Source: Roseiarcus sp035656495 (GTDB lineage Bacteria > Pseudomonadota > Alphaproteobacteria > Rhizobiales > Beijerinckiaceae). From it: DNA of 59,069 nt. The stretch spans positions 1-59,069 of the forward strand of contig DASRSL010000025.1 of the NCBI GenBank assembly GCA_035656495.1. Direction: 5' to 3'. A program made the translations under genes and the position numbers. The notes below the pieces were generated by a model. It had not been told where the DNA came from. It saw only the letters and a program-made list of their open reading frames with translations, and searched no databases. How positions within the stretch are numbered: position 1 is the stretch's first letter; every line of letters starts with the position of its first letter. This document shows positions 45,100 through 53,088 of the stretch, piece by piece.

Positions 45100-45912
45100 A
45101 TGGCGCAATCGAGACTGCTCGTTCGTCCGGCCAAGGGCGCCGATGGCCTCGGACACCGCATCACGCCCGAGAGCGCCGGCTGGCGCTATGTCGGCTTCGA
45201 GACGCGGACGCTGAGGCAGGGTGCGATCTCTCCGGTCGACGCCGGCGACAAGGAGGTCTGCGTCGTCATCCTGTCGGGCAAGGCGCGGGTGACCGCCGGA
45301 GGATTCGACTCCGGGACGATTGGCGAGCGCGCCAGCGTGTTCGACGGTCTGCCGTGGTCGGTCTATCTGCCGCCCCGCAGCAGGGCGACGATCGGAGCCG
45401 CGACCGACTGCGAGCTTGCGCTGTGCTCGGCGCCTGCGGAAGGGCGCTTCGAGGCGAGGGTGATCAAGCCGAGCGAGGTCGGCACGCTGACCCGCGGCTC
45501 GGGCTCGAACGCGAGGCACATTCGCAACGTCCTGCCGGAGGACGCCGAGGCCGAAAGCCTGCTGGTCGTCGAAGTGATCACCCCGGGCGGCAACTGGTCG
45601 AGCTATCCGCCGCACAAGCACGACCGTGACGCGCTGCCCGAGGAGTCCTATCTCGAGGAGACCTACTATCACCGCCTCAGGCCGCCGCAAGGCTTCGCCT
45701 TTCAGCGCGTCTACACCGACGACCGGTCGCTCGACGAGACGTTAACGGTTGCGGACGGAGACGTCGTGCTGGTGCCGAAGGGATATCACCCGGTTGGCGC
45801 GCCGCACGGCTACGACCTTTATTACCTCAACGTGATGGCGGGGCCGAAGCGCGTCTGGCGGTTCCACAACGACCCGGCGCACGAGTGGCTGATGAACGCG
45901 CCGGCGGGCTGA
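45100..45912 (+). CDS. iolB: 5-deoxy-glucuronate isomerase
   Basis: 270 residues from ATG 45100, 24 bp after iolE, with GAGGAGACAGCC upstream. IolB isomerises 5-deoxy-glucuronate to 2-deoxy-5-keto-gluconate, the IolC substrate. It is a bicupin: GGNWSSYPPHKHDRD holds the metal histidines, with EESYLEETYYHRL, and near the C-terminus VLVPKGYHPVGAPHGYDLYY followed by NVMAGPKRVWRF. It is the last gene of the operon. No iolA or methylmalonate-semialdehyde dehydrogenase follows. Confidence 0.95.
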   Translation: MAQSRLLVRPAKGADGLGHRITPESAGWRYVGFETRTLRQGAISPVDAGDKEVCVVILSGKARVTAGGFDSGTIGERASVFDGLPWSVYLPPRSRATIGAATDCELALCSAPAEGRFEARVIKPSEVGTLTRGSGSNARHIRNVLPEDAEAESLLVVEVITPGGNWSSYPPHKHDRDALPEESYLEETYYHRLRPPQGFAFQRVYTDDRSLDETLTVADGDVVLVPKGYHPVGAPHGYDLYYLNVMAGPKRVWRFHNDPAHEWLMNAPAG

Positions 45913-46281
45913 TTCGCTACGGTCGCCGAACCCACCAGGCGGGCCAGATTTGCCGGTATATAACAGCGAAAAAACTGATTTTGATTAGCGGGCCCGCTCG
46001 CCACAGCTCTTGCGGCAAAAAGGTTTGAAAGTCCAGGCTTTTGGCCGAAAGCCTGCGCGCTGTCGTGGAACAGCGGCGGCGAATTCTAATGCCGCGGCGG
46101 ATTTCGACAAGGGAAAGGCGAACGGCCTGCCCGAGGGCGGTTCTGTCCTGGCGCCGCAGCGCCGCTCGCTCGGCTCTATCGATCGCGGGGGTCGAGAAGG
46201 AGAGTCCGGCGGCGTTTGGCGCCGAAACGCTCGGCTTCAGCCCTGAAATTACCGCTCGGCCGCGATCAAGTAGCGCCTGAG
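45913..46281. other. Intergenic region after iolB
   Basis: 369 bp without a gene. An A/T-rich patch near 45953-45987 (TGCCGGTATATAACAGCG, then AAAAAACTGATTTTGATTA) may hold a promoter for the small genes downstream. No clear terminator hairpin follows iolB. Confidence 0.4.
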
Positions 46282-46500
46282 ATGATTCGCCTTGTCCTCA
46301 CCGAGGGCGCCTATGACGCCATCGCCTCGACGCTGCCGAAGGGCTCGGCCCGCTGGCCCATGCAGCGCGACGGCGGCAAATGTTTCATCCAGGTCGAGGC
46401 GGCCGTCATCGATCGGATGAGGGCCATGCGGAAGCCTGGCGAGGACTACTCCGACGTGATTCTGCGGCTGGTCGAGATCGAGGCGGGGCGGCAGCGTTAA
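46282..46500 (+). CDS. Small conserved hypothetical protein
   Basis: 72 residues from ATG 46282 (the frame is open upstream from 46216). The sequence is MIRLVLTEGAYDAIASTLPK, then FIQVEAAVIDRMRAMRKPGE and DYSDVILRLVEIEAGRQR. The C-terminal RKPGEDYSDVILRLVE segment resembles the RxPGESYSDVI motif of small VapB/RelB-like antitoxins, but no toxin gene is adjacent. It has no membrane segment. I place it as a real short gene because of the composition and the AUG start; its function is unknown. Confidence 0.55.
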   Translation: MIRLVLTEGAYDAIASTLPKGSARWPMQRDGGKCFIQVEAAVIDRMRAMRKPGEDYSDVILRLVEIEAGRQR

Positions 46501-46613
46501 GATTAGAGACGGACGTTCGTCCTCACGCCAGTGGCGTCACATGGGCACGGGGCCGTAGGCCTTCCCGAGCATCGAAAGACGACCGAAACAAGCAGTATGG
46601 CGCGGAGGTTTCC

Positions 46614-46886
46614 ATGGCGTTGCGTTTGGTTATCGGCGCTTGCTCCAACGAGCATGTCGCAGGCTGGGCGCTCCAATCGATGGGCGGCGATCTGGCGAGG
46701 CAAACTCGCCGCGAAGCCGCGCGCGAAGGCAAGCCTCCGGGACGCTTCGTCGCCGAAATCGTTCGCGACTTCGAACGCACCTCGGACTTCGCCGCCCGGG
46801 CGAACGCCGCGCGGTCCATGCGTGGAGCCGATCAGCCCTTATTGGCCGGACTCCGCTTCATCCTCGCTCGCCGCGCTCATGCGTGA
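46614..46886 (+). CDS. Small protein of unknown function, paralogue of the 16.7-kb protein
   Basis: 90 residues from ATG 46614, with GCGGAGGTTTCC upstream. Its core ACSNEHVAGWALQSMGGDLA, KPPGRFVAEIVRDFERTSDF and AARSMRGADQPLLAGLRFIL matches the 125-residue protein encoded at 16512-16889, with the same order of invariant CSNE, GRFVAE, RDFER and MRGADQP. It is basic in the middle, and no membrane segment or signal peptide is visible. I know no named family for it; neighbours give no hint beyond the small gene before it. Confidence 0.68.
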   Translation: MALRLVIGACSNEHVAGWALQSMGGDLARQTRREAAREGKPPGRFVAEIVRDFERTSDFAARANAARSMRGADQPLLAGLRFILARRAHA

Positions 46887-46960
46887 GCCGCGACAATCCT
46901 GCCGCCCGCCGATATGAGGCGGCAGTGGAGAGAATCTCCATCCGGCTCGGCTGTCTTGTA

Positions 46961-48415
46961 TCATGACGCGAGCGCACAGATCGACGGGCGTCGCTGGATC
47001 CACGGCCTTACCTGTTCCAGTTGAGCGGCCAGTTGTAAAATTTTGGCCTCGTCCCCGTAACGCCCGACGAGTTGCACGCCGATGGGAACATTCTCTTCAG
47101 TCCAGGCAGTCGGGACCGACATCGCCGGGAGGCCTGAGAGGTTGAACGCAAACAGGAACGCCGCGTCTGTCCACATGCCGATGTACTTGTCGAAGTCCGG
47201 CTCGTTCATATCCCAGTAGCCGACAGGACGTGGAAGTTGCGTCAGCGTGGGAGTCAGGAAGACATCATATGGCGTGAGTTCGGTCTGGATCTGCTGGTTG
47301 GCTTTGCGAATGGCTGCGATGCTCGCGGCGTAGTCGCGAGCCGAAAGCGAGCGGCCATGTTCAAGCCATGACCAATTGAAGGCGATCAATTCCGACCGCC
47401 GCACAGGCCGCCCGACGACCTTCGCCATCGCTTCGAACTCGAGCACGGTCTGCACCGACGTCATCTGGTTGTAGTCGCGCCATGCCTGCTCGAGATTGGT
47501 GACGAAGGCGTGCTCCTCGACCGAGTGTCCCATGTCCTCGAAGATCGATATGGTGGCTTCGACCGCTTGGCGGACCTCGGGAGCGAAGGCGGGCCCCCAT
47601 GGGGAAGCGAGCGCGCAGCCGATCCTCAACGCCTTCGGCGCCGTCTGCAGGCTCTCGAGCCAGGAGGTAGCGGGGCGCGGCGGCATATAGGGATCGCCAA
47701 GCATATTACCTGCCGCCACGTCCAGAAACGCGGCGCTGTCCCGAGCGGTGCGCGTGACCGCAAAGATCGAGACGCTACCGAACCAGACATCGACATCGTC
47801 CGGACCATATGTGATCCGGCCGCGGGATGGCTTCAATCCGACGACAGCGCAGCATGACGCTGGCGCTCGAATAGAACCGCCGCCATCGCTCGCTTCCGCC
47901 ATGGGAATCATCCGTGAGGCGACTGCCGACGCCGCGCCGCCGCTCGAGCCGCCGGCCGTGACTCCGGGATTCCAGGGATTTATCGTCGGCCCATACATTC
48001 GGGGCTCAGTCGCGATGCACCACCCTTGTTCCGGCACGTTCGTGCGACCAAGGATATTGAGCCCTGACGCCTTAATCCGGCGGACCATTTCGGAATCAGA
48101 GGGGCTGACGTAGTCCTTCAAATAAGGGAGGCTGTTCGTCAAAGGCAGCCCTTCGCAGCCTGATCCTATGTTTTTCAGAAGATAAGGAACGCCGGCGAAT
48201 GTTCCATCGTTCTGGGGCAAAGCTGCCATGGCTCTTGCGCGATCAAAATCTCTGATAACGACAGCGTTGAGCTTCGGATCGAGTTTTTCGATCAGGCCAA
48301 TCGCCACTTCGGCCAGTTCCGAGGGGGTCACTTCTTTCTGTTGGACTAACTCCGCAAGACCGAGAGCGTCGCTTTCGGCGTAAAGGTTGACGATGTCCCT
48401 CGTTGTCGTCGTCAT
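46961..48415 (-). CDS. Amidase-signature-family amidohydrolase
   Basis: 484 residues. The Ser-cisSer-Lys triad is visible: K81 in VPYLLKNIGSG, S157 in TAGGSSGGAASAVAS and nucleophile S181 in DGGGSIRAPASC. Family members hydrolyse amides (6-aminohexanoate-type, aryl or acyl amides). Length and domain order are normal, and there is no signal peptide. It lies 19 bp downstream of the orphan sugar-binding-protein gene on the same strand, so the two are probably cotranscribed. This is the second amide-cleaving enzyme in the region that is paired with a sugar-type transporter gene. Confidence 0.9.
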   Translation of the reverse strand: MTTTTRDIVNLYAESDALGLAELVQQKEVTPSELAEVAIGLIEKLDPKLNAVVIRDFDRARAMAALPQNDGTFAGVPYLLKNIGSGCEGLPLTNSLPYLKDYVSPSDSEMVRRIKASGLNILGRTNVPEQGWCIATEPRMYGPTINPWNPGVTAGGSSGGAASAVASRMIPMAEASDGGGSIRAPASCCAVVGLKPSRGRITYGPDDVDVWFGSVSIFAVTRTARDSAAFLDVAAGNMLGDPYMPPRPATSWLESLQTAPKALRIGCALASPWGPAFAPEVRQAVEATISIFEDMGHSVEEHAFVTNLEQAWRDYNQMTSVQTVLEFEAMAKVVGRPVRRSELIAFNWSWLEHGRSLSARDYAASIAAIRKANQQIQTELTPYDVFLTPTLTQLPRPVGYWDMNEPDFDKYIGMWTDAAFLFAFNLSGLPAMSVPTAWTEENVPIGVQLVGRYGDEAKILQLAAQLEQVRPWIQRRPSICALAS

Positions 48416-48434
48416 CGAAGCCTTGCCGCCTCCG

Positions 48435-49400
48435 TCAGTAGCTCAACGAACAGTCGCTCTTGTATTCGTATCGATCCGCCTTGTCGGTCTCGCCGGCCTT
48501 GATCGGCACGGTTTCGGCAAGGACTTTCTTCTCGACAGGCTGTCCGTCGAGGAGCTTCTTAGCAATTTCGATGGACATCTCACCCTCCCTTTTCGGATCC
48601 TGGGCGATAAGCACGGAGATCTGGTTGTTCTTGAGCGCATTGACCTCGGCCGCGGCTGAATCATAGGCCACCAGCTTCACCCGGCCGATCGCACCGGCTT
48701 GACGTAACCCGGTGATCGCCCCGATCGCGCCCTGGTCGTTCGTTGCAAATATTCCGGCAAGGTCCGGATGCGCAGCGAGCGTCGATGTCACGATTTCCGC
48801 GGCCTTCTGAGGATCGTCGTTCTGGTACTGCGGGCCGAGATAGGAGACGCCGGGCGCGGACTTGATCTCTTCCTCGAAGCCCTTGACACGTTCGTCCTGA
48901 GCGACTGACCCGGGCGGGTTGGTGATGACCAGAACCGGTCCCTTGCCGCCGATCGCGTCGATCGTCGCCTTCGCCGCCATCTTCCCGCCCTCCACGTTCG
49001 AGGTGACCACCTCGCTGGCAACAAAAGAAGGATCGTTGACCACCGTATCGACGGTAATGATCTTCGTGCCGCGCTCGGCCATCTGTTTCAGCGGGCGGGT
49101 CACGCCATTGGCGTCCGCCGGGGAGATGATCGTGATCGTCGGCTTTCGAGCGGTCACCGCATCGACCACTGGCGCCTGCGACTCGCCGGTGAAATGATCG
49201 GGCGCAAAGAGGTCGACGTGGAGCCCGAGCTTTTTCGCCGTGTCGAGCGCGCCGCACGCGAGAGCATCGTCGAATGGGCTGCCTTTAACGCCAAGGATAA
49301 GCGCGATCGACGGCTCGGCCGCGCCGGCGGTGAGCGGCGCGGCGAGCGCGCAGGCAGAGACGGTTACGAGACCGCAGGCAATTCTGGGGACGCGCATCAT
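48435..49400 (-). CDS. Periplasmic sugar-binding protein, orphan paralogue
   Basis: 321 residues with a signal peptide (cleavage near LTAGAAEPS). The mature part (ALILGVKGSPFDDALACGAL, PLKQMAERGTKIITVD, DDPQKAAEIVTSTLAAHP, AGIFATNDQGAIGAITGL) is very close to the protein encoded at 54157-55098, down to the C-terminal YEYKSDC. It therefore duplicates that binding protein, but has only the amidase gene downstream and no permease or ATPase. It may share the ABC system at 52.3-54.1 kb. The divergent GntR gene shares its promoter region. Confidence 0.9.
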   Translation of the reverse strand: MMRVPRIACGLVTVSACALAAPLTAGAAEPSIALILGVKGSPFDDALACGALDTAKKLGLHVDLFAPDHFTGESQAPVVDAVTARKPTITIISPADANGVTRPLKQMAERGTKIITVDTVVNDPSFVASEVVTSNVEGGKMAAKATIDAIGGKGPVLVITNPPGSVAQDERVKGFEEEIKSAPGVSYLGPQYQNDDPQKAAEIVTSTLAAHPDLAGIFATNDQGAIGAITGLRQAGAIGRVKLVAYDSAAAEVNALKNNQISVLIAQDPKREGEMSIEIAKKLLDGQPVEKKVLAETVPIKAGETDKADRYEYKSDCSLSY

Positions 49401-49525
49401 GGCTCACTCCCGAGGGGCTCGATCGCCCGCGCCAGAGCAGCACGCTTTGGTCGTGATCGCTTCCATCTAATCGTTTCACAAGACGTCAGCCGTTGCAAGC
49501 GCTCATGGAGCCAGAGTTCAAACAA

Positions 49526-49537
49526 TTGTAAAGACAA
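49526..49537. promoter_or_regulatory. HutC/GntR-type operator in the divergent region
   Basis: TTGT-AAAG-ACAA fits the GT-N4-AC palindrome bound by HutC-subfamily GntR regulators, and lies in the 223-bp gap between the binding-protein gene (minus) and the GntR gene (plus). One dimer could control both directions. Confidence 0.55.
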
Positions 49538-49623
49538 CACGTTCGGTGGATGTTGCAAATTCGGGCGATTTTGATAGGGAGGAGCCCTCGACGAGATGAC
49601 CGAACGTCCGTACAATCCTTCGC

Positions 49624-50406
49624 ATGGCATGGAATGAAGCAGATTTGTCGGCCGGTTGGATGCCTCTCTGGCGTCAGATCGCTGACCGATTGCGCGCCGC
49701 GATCGCCGCGGGCGAATTTCAGCCCGGAGAAGCGTTGCCATCCGAGAGTGAGATCAACGCCGCCTTCAGCGTGAGCCGCGCCACCGCCCGCGCGTCGCTC
49801 GACCGCTTGCGTCAGGAGGGATTGATCAGCCGTCACTCGGGTCGCGGCTCTTTCGTTCTTGCTCGGCGGATCGAGCAGCCCGTCAACGAGCTCGCGAGCT
49901 TCTCCGAGGACATGCGGCGGCGGGGATTGCGCGCGTCTTACGCGACCTTCACCGCGGCCGAAGCGGGGGCGACGGCGGAGGCGGCCGAGGCGCTCGGTCT
50001 GAAAGAGGGGGATGTGGCCTTCCGGATCGAACGGCTGTTTCTGGCGGACGACGCGCCTATCGGAATGTCGCAGTCGTGGCTTGCGCCTTGGGTCTTTACG
50101 GCCGGTCGCGCGCCTTCGCCGGACGAACTCGATGCCGGATCTCTCTACGCATGGCTCGCCGAAAAATGCGGCGTCCGGATCGCCGGCGCAAAGGAGTTCA
50201 TCGAGGCTGCGGTGGCGGACGCGACGATGGCGCGACGGCTGGAGGTTGCGCCAGGCGCCCCGTTGCTCGTGGGGCGACGTCGCTCACATGTCGATGACGG
50301 ACAGCCGATCGAATACGCGGTCATGCACTATCGAGCAGACCGTTACCGATTCATCATCGATCTCACCCGGAAGTTGGACCGGGCGCCAGCTAAGCGCACG
50401 CAATGA
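49624..50406 (+). CDS. GntR/HutC-family transcriptional regulator
   Basis: 260 residues. Winged helix: LWRQIADRLRAAIAAGEFQP, GEALPSESEINAAFSVSRAT and ARASLDRLRQEGLISRHSGR with GSFV. The C-terminal UTRA domain has RIERLFLADDAPIGMSQSWL and PIEYAVMHYRADRYRFIIDL. UTRA domains bind small effectors, often sugar phosphates. It overlaps the BtpA-family gene by 4 bp and is the first gene of the plus-strand operon, so it probably controls it by sensing a pathway intermediate. Confidence 0.92.
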   Translation: MAWNEADLSAGWMPLWRQIADRLRAAIAAGEFQPGEALPSESEINAAFSVSRATARASLDRLRQEGLISRHSGRGSFVLARRIEQPVNELASFSEDMRRRGLRASYATFTAAEAGATAEAAEALGLKEGDVAFRIERLFLADDAPIGMSQSWLAPWVFTAGRAPSPDELDAGSLYAWLAEKCGVRIAGAKEFIEAAVADATMARRLEVAPGAPLLVGRRRSHVDDGQPIEYAVMHYRADRYRFIIDLTRKLDRAPAKRTQ

Positions 50407-51290
50407 CGACAGAACAGAAAGTGAATGGGGATAGTGGCGCGGTGAAGCCTCAGGTGCTTCCGCCGAAGCCGAACGTGCTGGAGGCTTTGTTTCCAGTGCA
50501 AAAGCCGGTTATGGGCGTCGTTCACCTGCCCCCGTTGCCGGGCGCGCCTCGCTACGGCGGGCAACCCGTCAAGGACATTTACGCTGCCGCAGTCGCCGAC
50601 GCGCGCACTCTTTCTGAGGGCGGCTTCGACGGGATCATCCTGGAAAACGCCAGCGATATGCCCTTCTCTCGGCCCGAGCATATCGGACCCTCGACCGTCG
50701 CGGCTCTCACCGCCGCCTGCCTGGCGGTCCGTGCCGTCGTCGCGAATCCGATCGGCATCACCTGCGTGGCGAACGGTGTGATTCAGGCGCTCGGCATCGC
50801 AAAGGCCGTCGGCGCGGGGTGGGTCCGGGCGAACCAGTGGGTCAACGCCTATGTGGCGAATGAAGGCCTCCTGAATGGCCCTGCACCGGAGGCGATGCGG
50901 TACCGATCGAACATCCACGCCAATGACGTGGCGATCTTTGCCGATGTCCACGTCAAGTTCGGCGCTCATGCGATCACCGCGGACCGTAGCATCGCCGAGC
51001 AAGCGACAGACGCCGAATGGTTTGACGCCGACGTTCTCATCGCAAGCGGGACTCGCACAGGTTCGCCCACCGAACCGCACGAGGTTGCCGAAGTCCGCGC
51101 CGGCACCAATCTGCCGGTGATCGTCGGATCAGGCCTGTCAGCAGGGCAGGTGCCGACGCTCTTGCCGGCGGTCGACGGTGCAATCATCGGCCAGTGGCTG
51201 AAGCGAGACGGACGCTGGTGGAATCCAGTCGATCCGCACCGCGTCGAGCAGCTGATGAAGGCCGTCGCGAAAGTAAGGCAGGTGCGATGA
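50403..51290 (+). CDS. BtpA/SgcQ-family TIM-barrel protein
   Basis: 295 residues. Family features: VMGVVHLPPLPGAPRYGG at the first strand, GGFDGIILENASDMPFSRP, IGITCVANGVIQALGIAKA, the metal-like HANDVAIFADVHVKFGAHAI segment, and PVIVGSGLSAGQVPTLLP near the phosphate-binding end. BtpA was named for an effect on photosystem I in cyanobacteria, and SgcQ is in a cryptic E. coli sugar cluster; neither has a settled enzymatic role. The phosphate-binding-like C-terminus and its place in a kinase/transporter operon suggest an aldolase- or isomerase-like step, which is inference. Overlaps on both sides are 4 bp. Confidence 0.88.
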   Translation: MTTEQKVNGDSGAVKPQVLPPKPNVLEALFPVQKPVMGVVHLPPLPGAPRYGGQPVKDIYAAAVADARTLSEGGFDGIILENASDMPFSRPEHIGPSTVAALTAACLAVRAVVANPIGITCVANGVIQALGIAKAVGAGWVRANQWVNAYVANEGLLNGPAPEAMRYRSNIHANDVAIFADVHVKFGAHAITADRSIAEQATDAEWFDADVLIASGTRTGSPTEPHEVAEVRAGTNLPVIVGSGLSAGQVPTLLPAVDGAIIGQWLKRDGRWWNPVDPHRVEQLMKAVAKVRQVR

Positions 51291-52021
51291 CGCTCCTTTC
51301 GGAAGCCACCGACGTTTTTGCTGCGACCGAGTCCACTGGACGCAGCGTCGTGGCTTTCCTCGCTAAACGACAGCCGCTGACCGGGGCCGTGCTCGGGACT
51401 AGCGAAAAAAACCGAATATGCGAGGTTCTGCGAAGCTTGCAAGCCGAGGGTTGGCTCATGTCCGTTCGGGCCATGTTCGACCCCGAGACTCAAACGGAAT
51501 CCAGTGCGTTCGACACGGGTTTCGCGCATGCTGTGGACATGGTCGGCGCCTTCGAGGCGCCTTCGCTGTCGGCGGGGCTGGCCGGGACCGTGCGGCTCGA
51601 GCGGGCGGGCTGGTCTCGCCGGTTCGCGACGGAATGGCTCCTGGGGCAGCGGGAGTTTGCCACCGTCGAAGCGGGGGGGGAGGCGGTAGACAGACAGTGG
51701 GGCTTTATCGCGCTCTGGGAATGGAACGACGCCTGGTCATCTGCGACGATAAAAGAGCGGCGCGACTACGATGCGGAATGCGACGTCGCCTTCAAAGCCG
51801 ATCTCGCGCTTGGCATCAACATTGCCGGACGACATCGACTCGATTGGGCGAGCAGCTGGCACCACATCGGAATTTGGGAAGCGCCGTCGCTTGCCGCCAT
51901 AGATCTCGCGATGCGACAGCACGAAGCGGTTGCCGATTTCAAGTTCACCACTTCCCGGCACTTCATCGGTCGGATTCGGCCGCTCGCCGAGATGATCGAA
52001 GCGGACATTAGCGAAGCATGA
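51287..52021 (+). CDS. Unknown protein with two dimeric-alpha/beta-barrel-like repeats
   Basis: 244 residues from ATG 51287. I do not recognise a named family. Two segments repeat internally: MVGAFEAPSLSAGLAGTVRL with ERAGWSRRFATEWLLGQ (about 86-122) and HHIGIWEAPSLAAIDLAMRQ with HEAVADFKFTTSRHFIGR (about 193-230). Each resembles the strand-helix-strand half of a ferredoxin-like (dimeric alpha/beta barrel) domain. The next gene encodes a single domain of the same look. The N-terminal ~60 residues include a ETQTESSAFDTGFAHAVD stretch. It overlaps genes on both sides by 4 bp, so it belongs to the pathway; a small isomerase, lyase or mutarotase role is only a guess. Confidence 0.7.
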   Translation: MTLLSEATDVFAATESTGRSVVAFLAKRQPLTGAVLGTSEKNRICEVLRSLQAEGWLMSVRAMFDPETQTESSAFDTGFAHAVDMVGAFEAPSLSAGLAGTVRLERAGWSRRFATEWLLGQREFATVEAGGEAVDRQWGFIALWEWNDAWSSATIKERRDYDAECDVAFKADLALGINIAGRHRLDWASSWHHIGIWEAPSLAAIDLAMRQHEAVADFKFTTSRHFIGRIRPLAEMIEADISEA

Positions 52022-52320
52022 GCGCTATCTGGATCCACTACGCACGGCCACGGCCACACTGGTACTGCCTGGATGACGCCGCACGAACGGCGCGGCAGGC
52101 CGAATGGAAAGTGGCGGCAGACAATTCTGTCGCGGCGGGCGGCGCTTGCCTCGGCCATTACCACGTTCGCGGCCAGCAGGACTTCGAAACTGTGGAGGTC
52201 TGGCGTTTTCCCGACGCGGAAGCAGCCTTTGCGCATTGGGCCGCCCTTATTCGGACGGGTTACGGCGAGTTCAACGCTTTCGCCAACAACATTGGCCTTT
52301 CAATGGAAGGATTGCCTTAG
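52018..52320 (+). CDS. Small unknown protein, single dimeric-alpha/beta-barrel-like domain
   Basis: 100 residues from ATG 52018. The sequence MSAIWIHYARPRPHWYCLDD, GGACLGHYHVRGQQDFETVE, VWRFPDAEAAFAHWAALIRT and GYGEFNAFANNIGL has the beta-alpha-beta-beta pattern (VEVW, then an Asp/Glu-Ala-rich helix) of ferredoxin-like barrels, as in the two repeats of the preceding protein. Conserved His and Trp residues might form a pocket. The TAG stop shares its last base with the GTG start of the ABC ATPase gene. Its function is unknown. Confidence 0.7.
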   Translation: MSAIWIHYARPRPHWYCLDDAARTARQAEWKVAADNSVAAGGACLGHYHVRGQQDFETVEVWRFPDAEAAFAHWAALIRTGYGEFNAFANNIGLSMEGLP

Positions 52321-53087
52321 TGGAACCGCCCCTGCTCGAGGCTCGAGGCGTCAGTCGACGGTTCGGTCATGTTCGGGCTCTCGATCGAGCCGATTTTGCC
52401 GTTTATCCTGGCGAGATATGCGCGCTCATCGGCGATAATGGGGCGGGCAAATCGACCCTAGTGAAGATCCTGTCCGGGGCCGACCGTCCCGATGAGGGAG
52501 AGATTCTTCTCGGCGGCGCGCCCATGAAGTTCGACTCGCCGACGGTGGCGCAAGCGCACGGAATCGCGACCGTCTATCAGGATCTTGCGCTCGCCACGGA
52601 GCTCACGCCGTTCGAGAACCTCTTCCTTGGGCGGGAGGTGCTCTTTCCCGGACTGCTGGGCCGGCTGGGCTTTGTTAACCGCGCGGCGATGCGTCGAAGG
52701 TCGGTCGAGCAATTCTCCAGATTGGGAGTTCGGCTTCGTTCGGCGCGCGTCCCCGTCGCGTCCCTATCCGGCGGCCAGCGCCAGTCGGTCGCGATCGCGC
52801 GGGCGGCCATGTGGGCTGACCGCGTCATCTTCATGGACGAGCCGACGGCCGCGCTCGGGGTCGTGCAGACGAAGCGGGTGATCGACCTGATCCGGCAGGT
52901 TCGCGATCAAGGGATCGCCGTTGTTCTGATCAGTCACAACATGCCGCAGGTCCTGGAGGTGGCGAGTCGAATTGAAGTGCTTCGCCTTGGCAGACGCGTC
53001 GCCCGCTTTACGGCGGCCGAGGCGAATGTCGACCGTTTGGTGGCCGCGATGACGAGCGGGACAACAGCGCCCGCTGAGGCAACCTGA
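52320..53087 (+). CDS. Sugar ABC transporter ATP-binding protein, single ABC domain (FrcA type)
   Basis: 255 residues from GTG 52320. Walker A GDNGAGKS (38-45), Q-loop YQDLALATELTPFENLFLGR, signature ASLSGGQRQSVAIARA, Walker B VIFMDEPTAALG and switch ISHNMPQVLEVA are all intact. Only one ABC domain is present, as in fructose/mannose FrcA-type systems, so it works as a homodimer. One base separates it from the permease gene. Confidence 0.92.
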   Translation: MEPPLLEARGVSRRFGHVRALDRADFAVYPGEICALIGDNGAGKSTLVKILSGADRPDEGEILLGGAPMKFDSPTVAQAHGIATVYQDLALATELTPFENLFLGREVLFPGLLGRLGFVNRAAMRRRSVEQFSRLGVRLRSARVPVASLSGGQRQSVAIARAAMWADRVIFMDEPTAALGVVQTKRVIDLIRQVRDQGIAVVLISHNMPQVLEVASRIEVLRLGRRVARFTAAEANVDRLVAAMTSGTTAPAEAT

Positions 53088-53088
53088 T

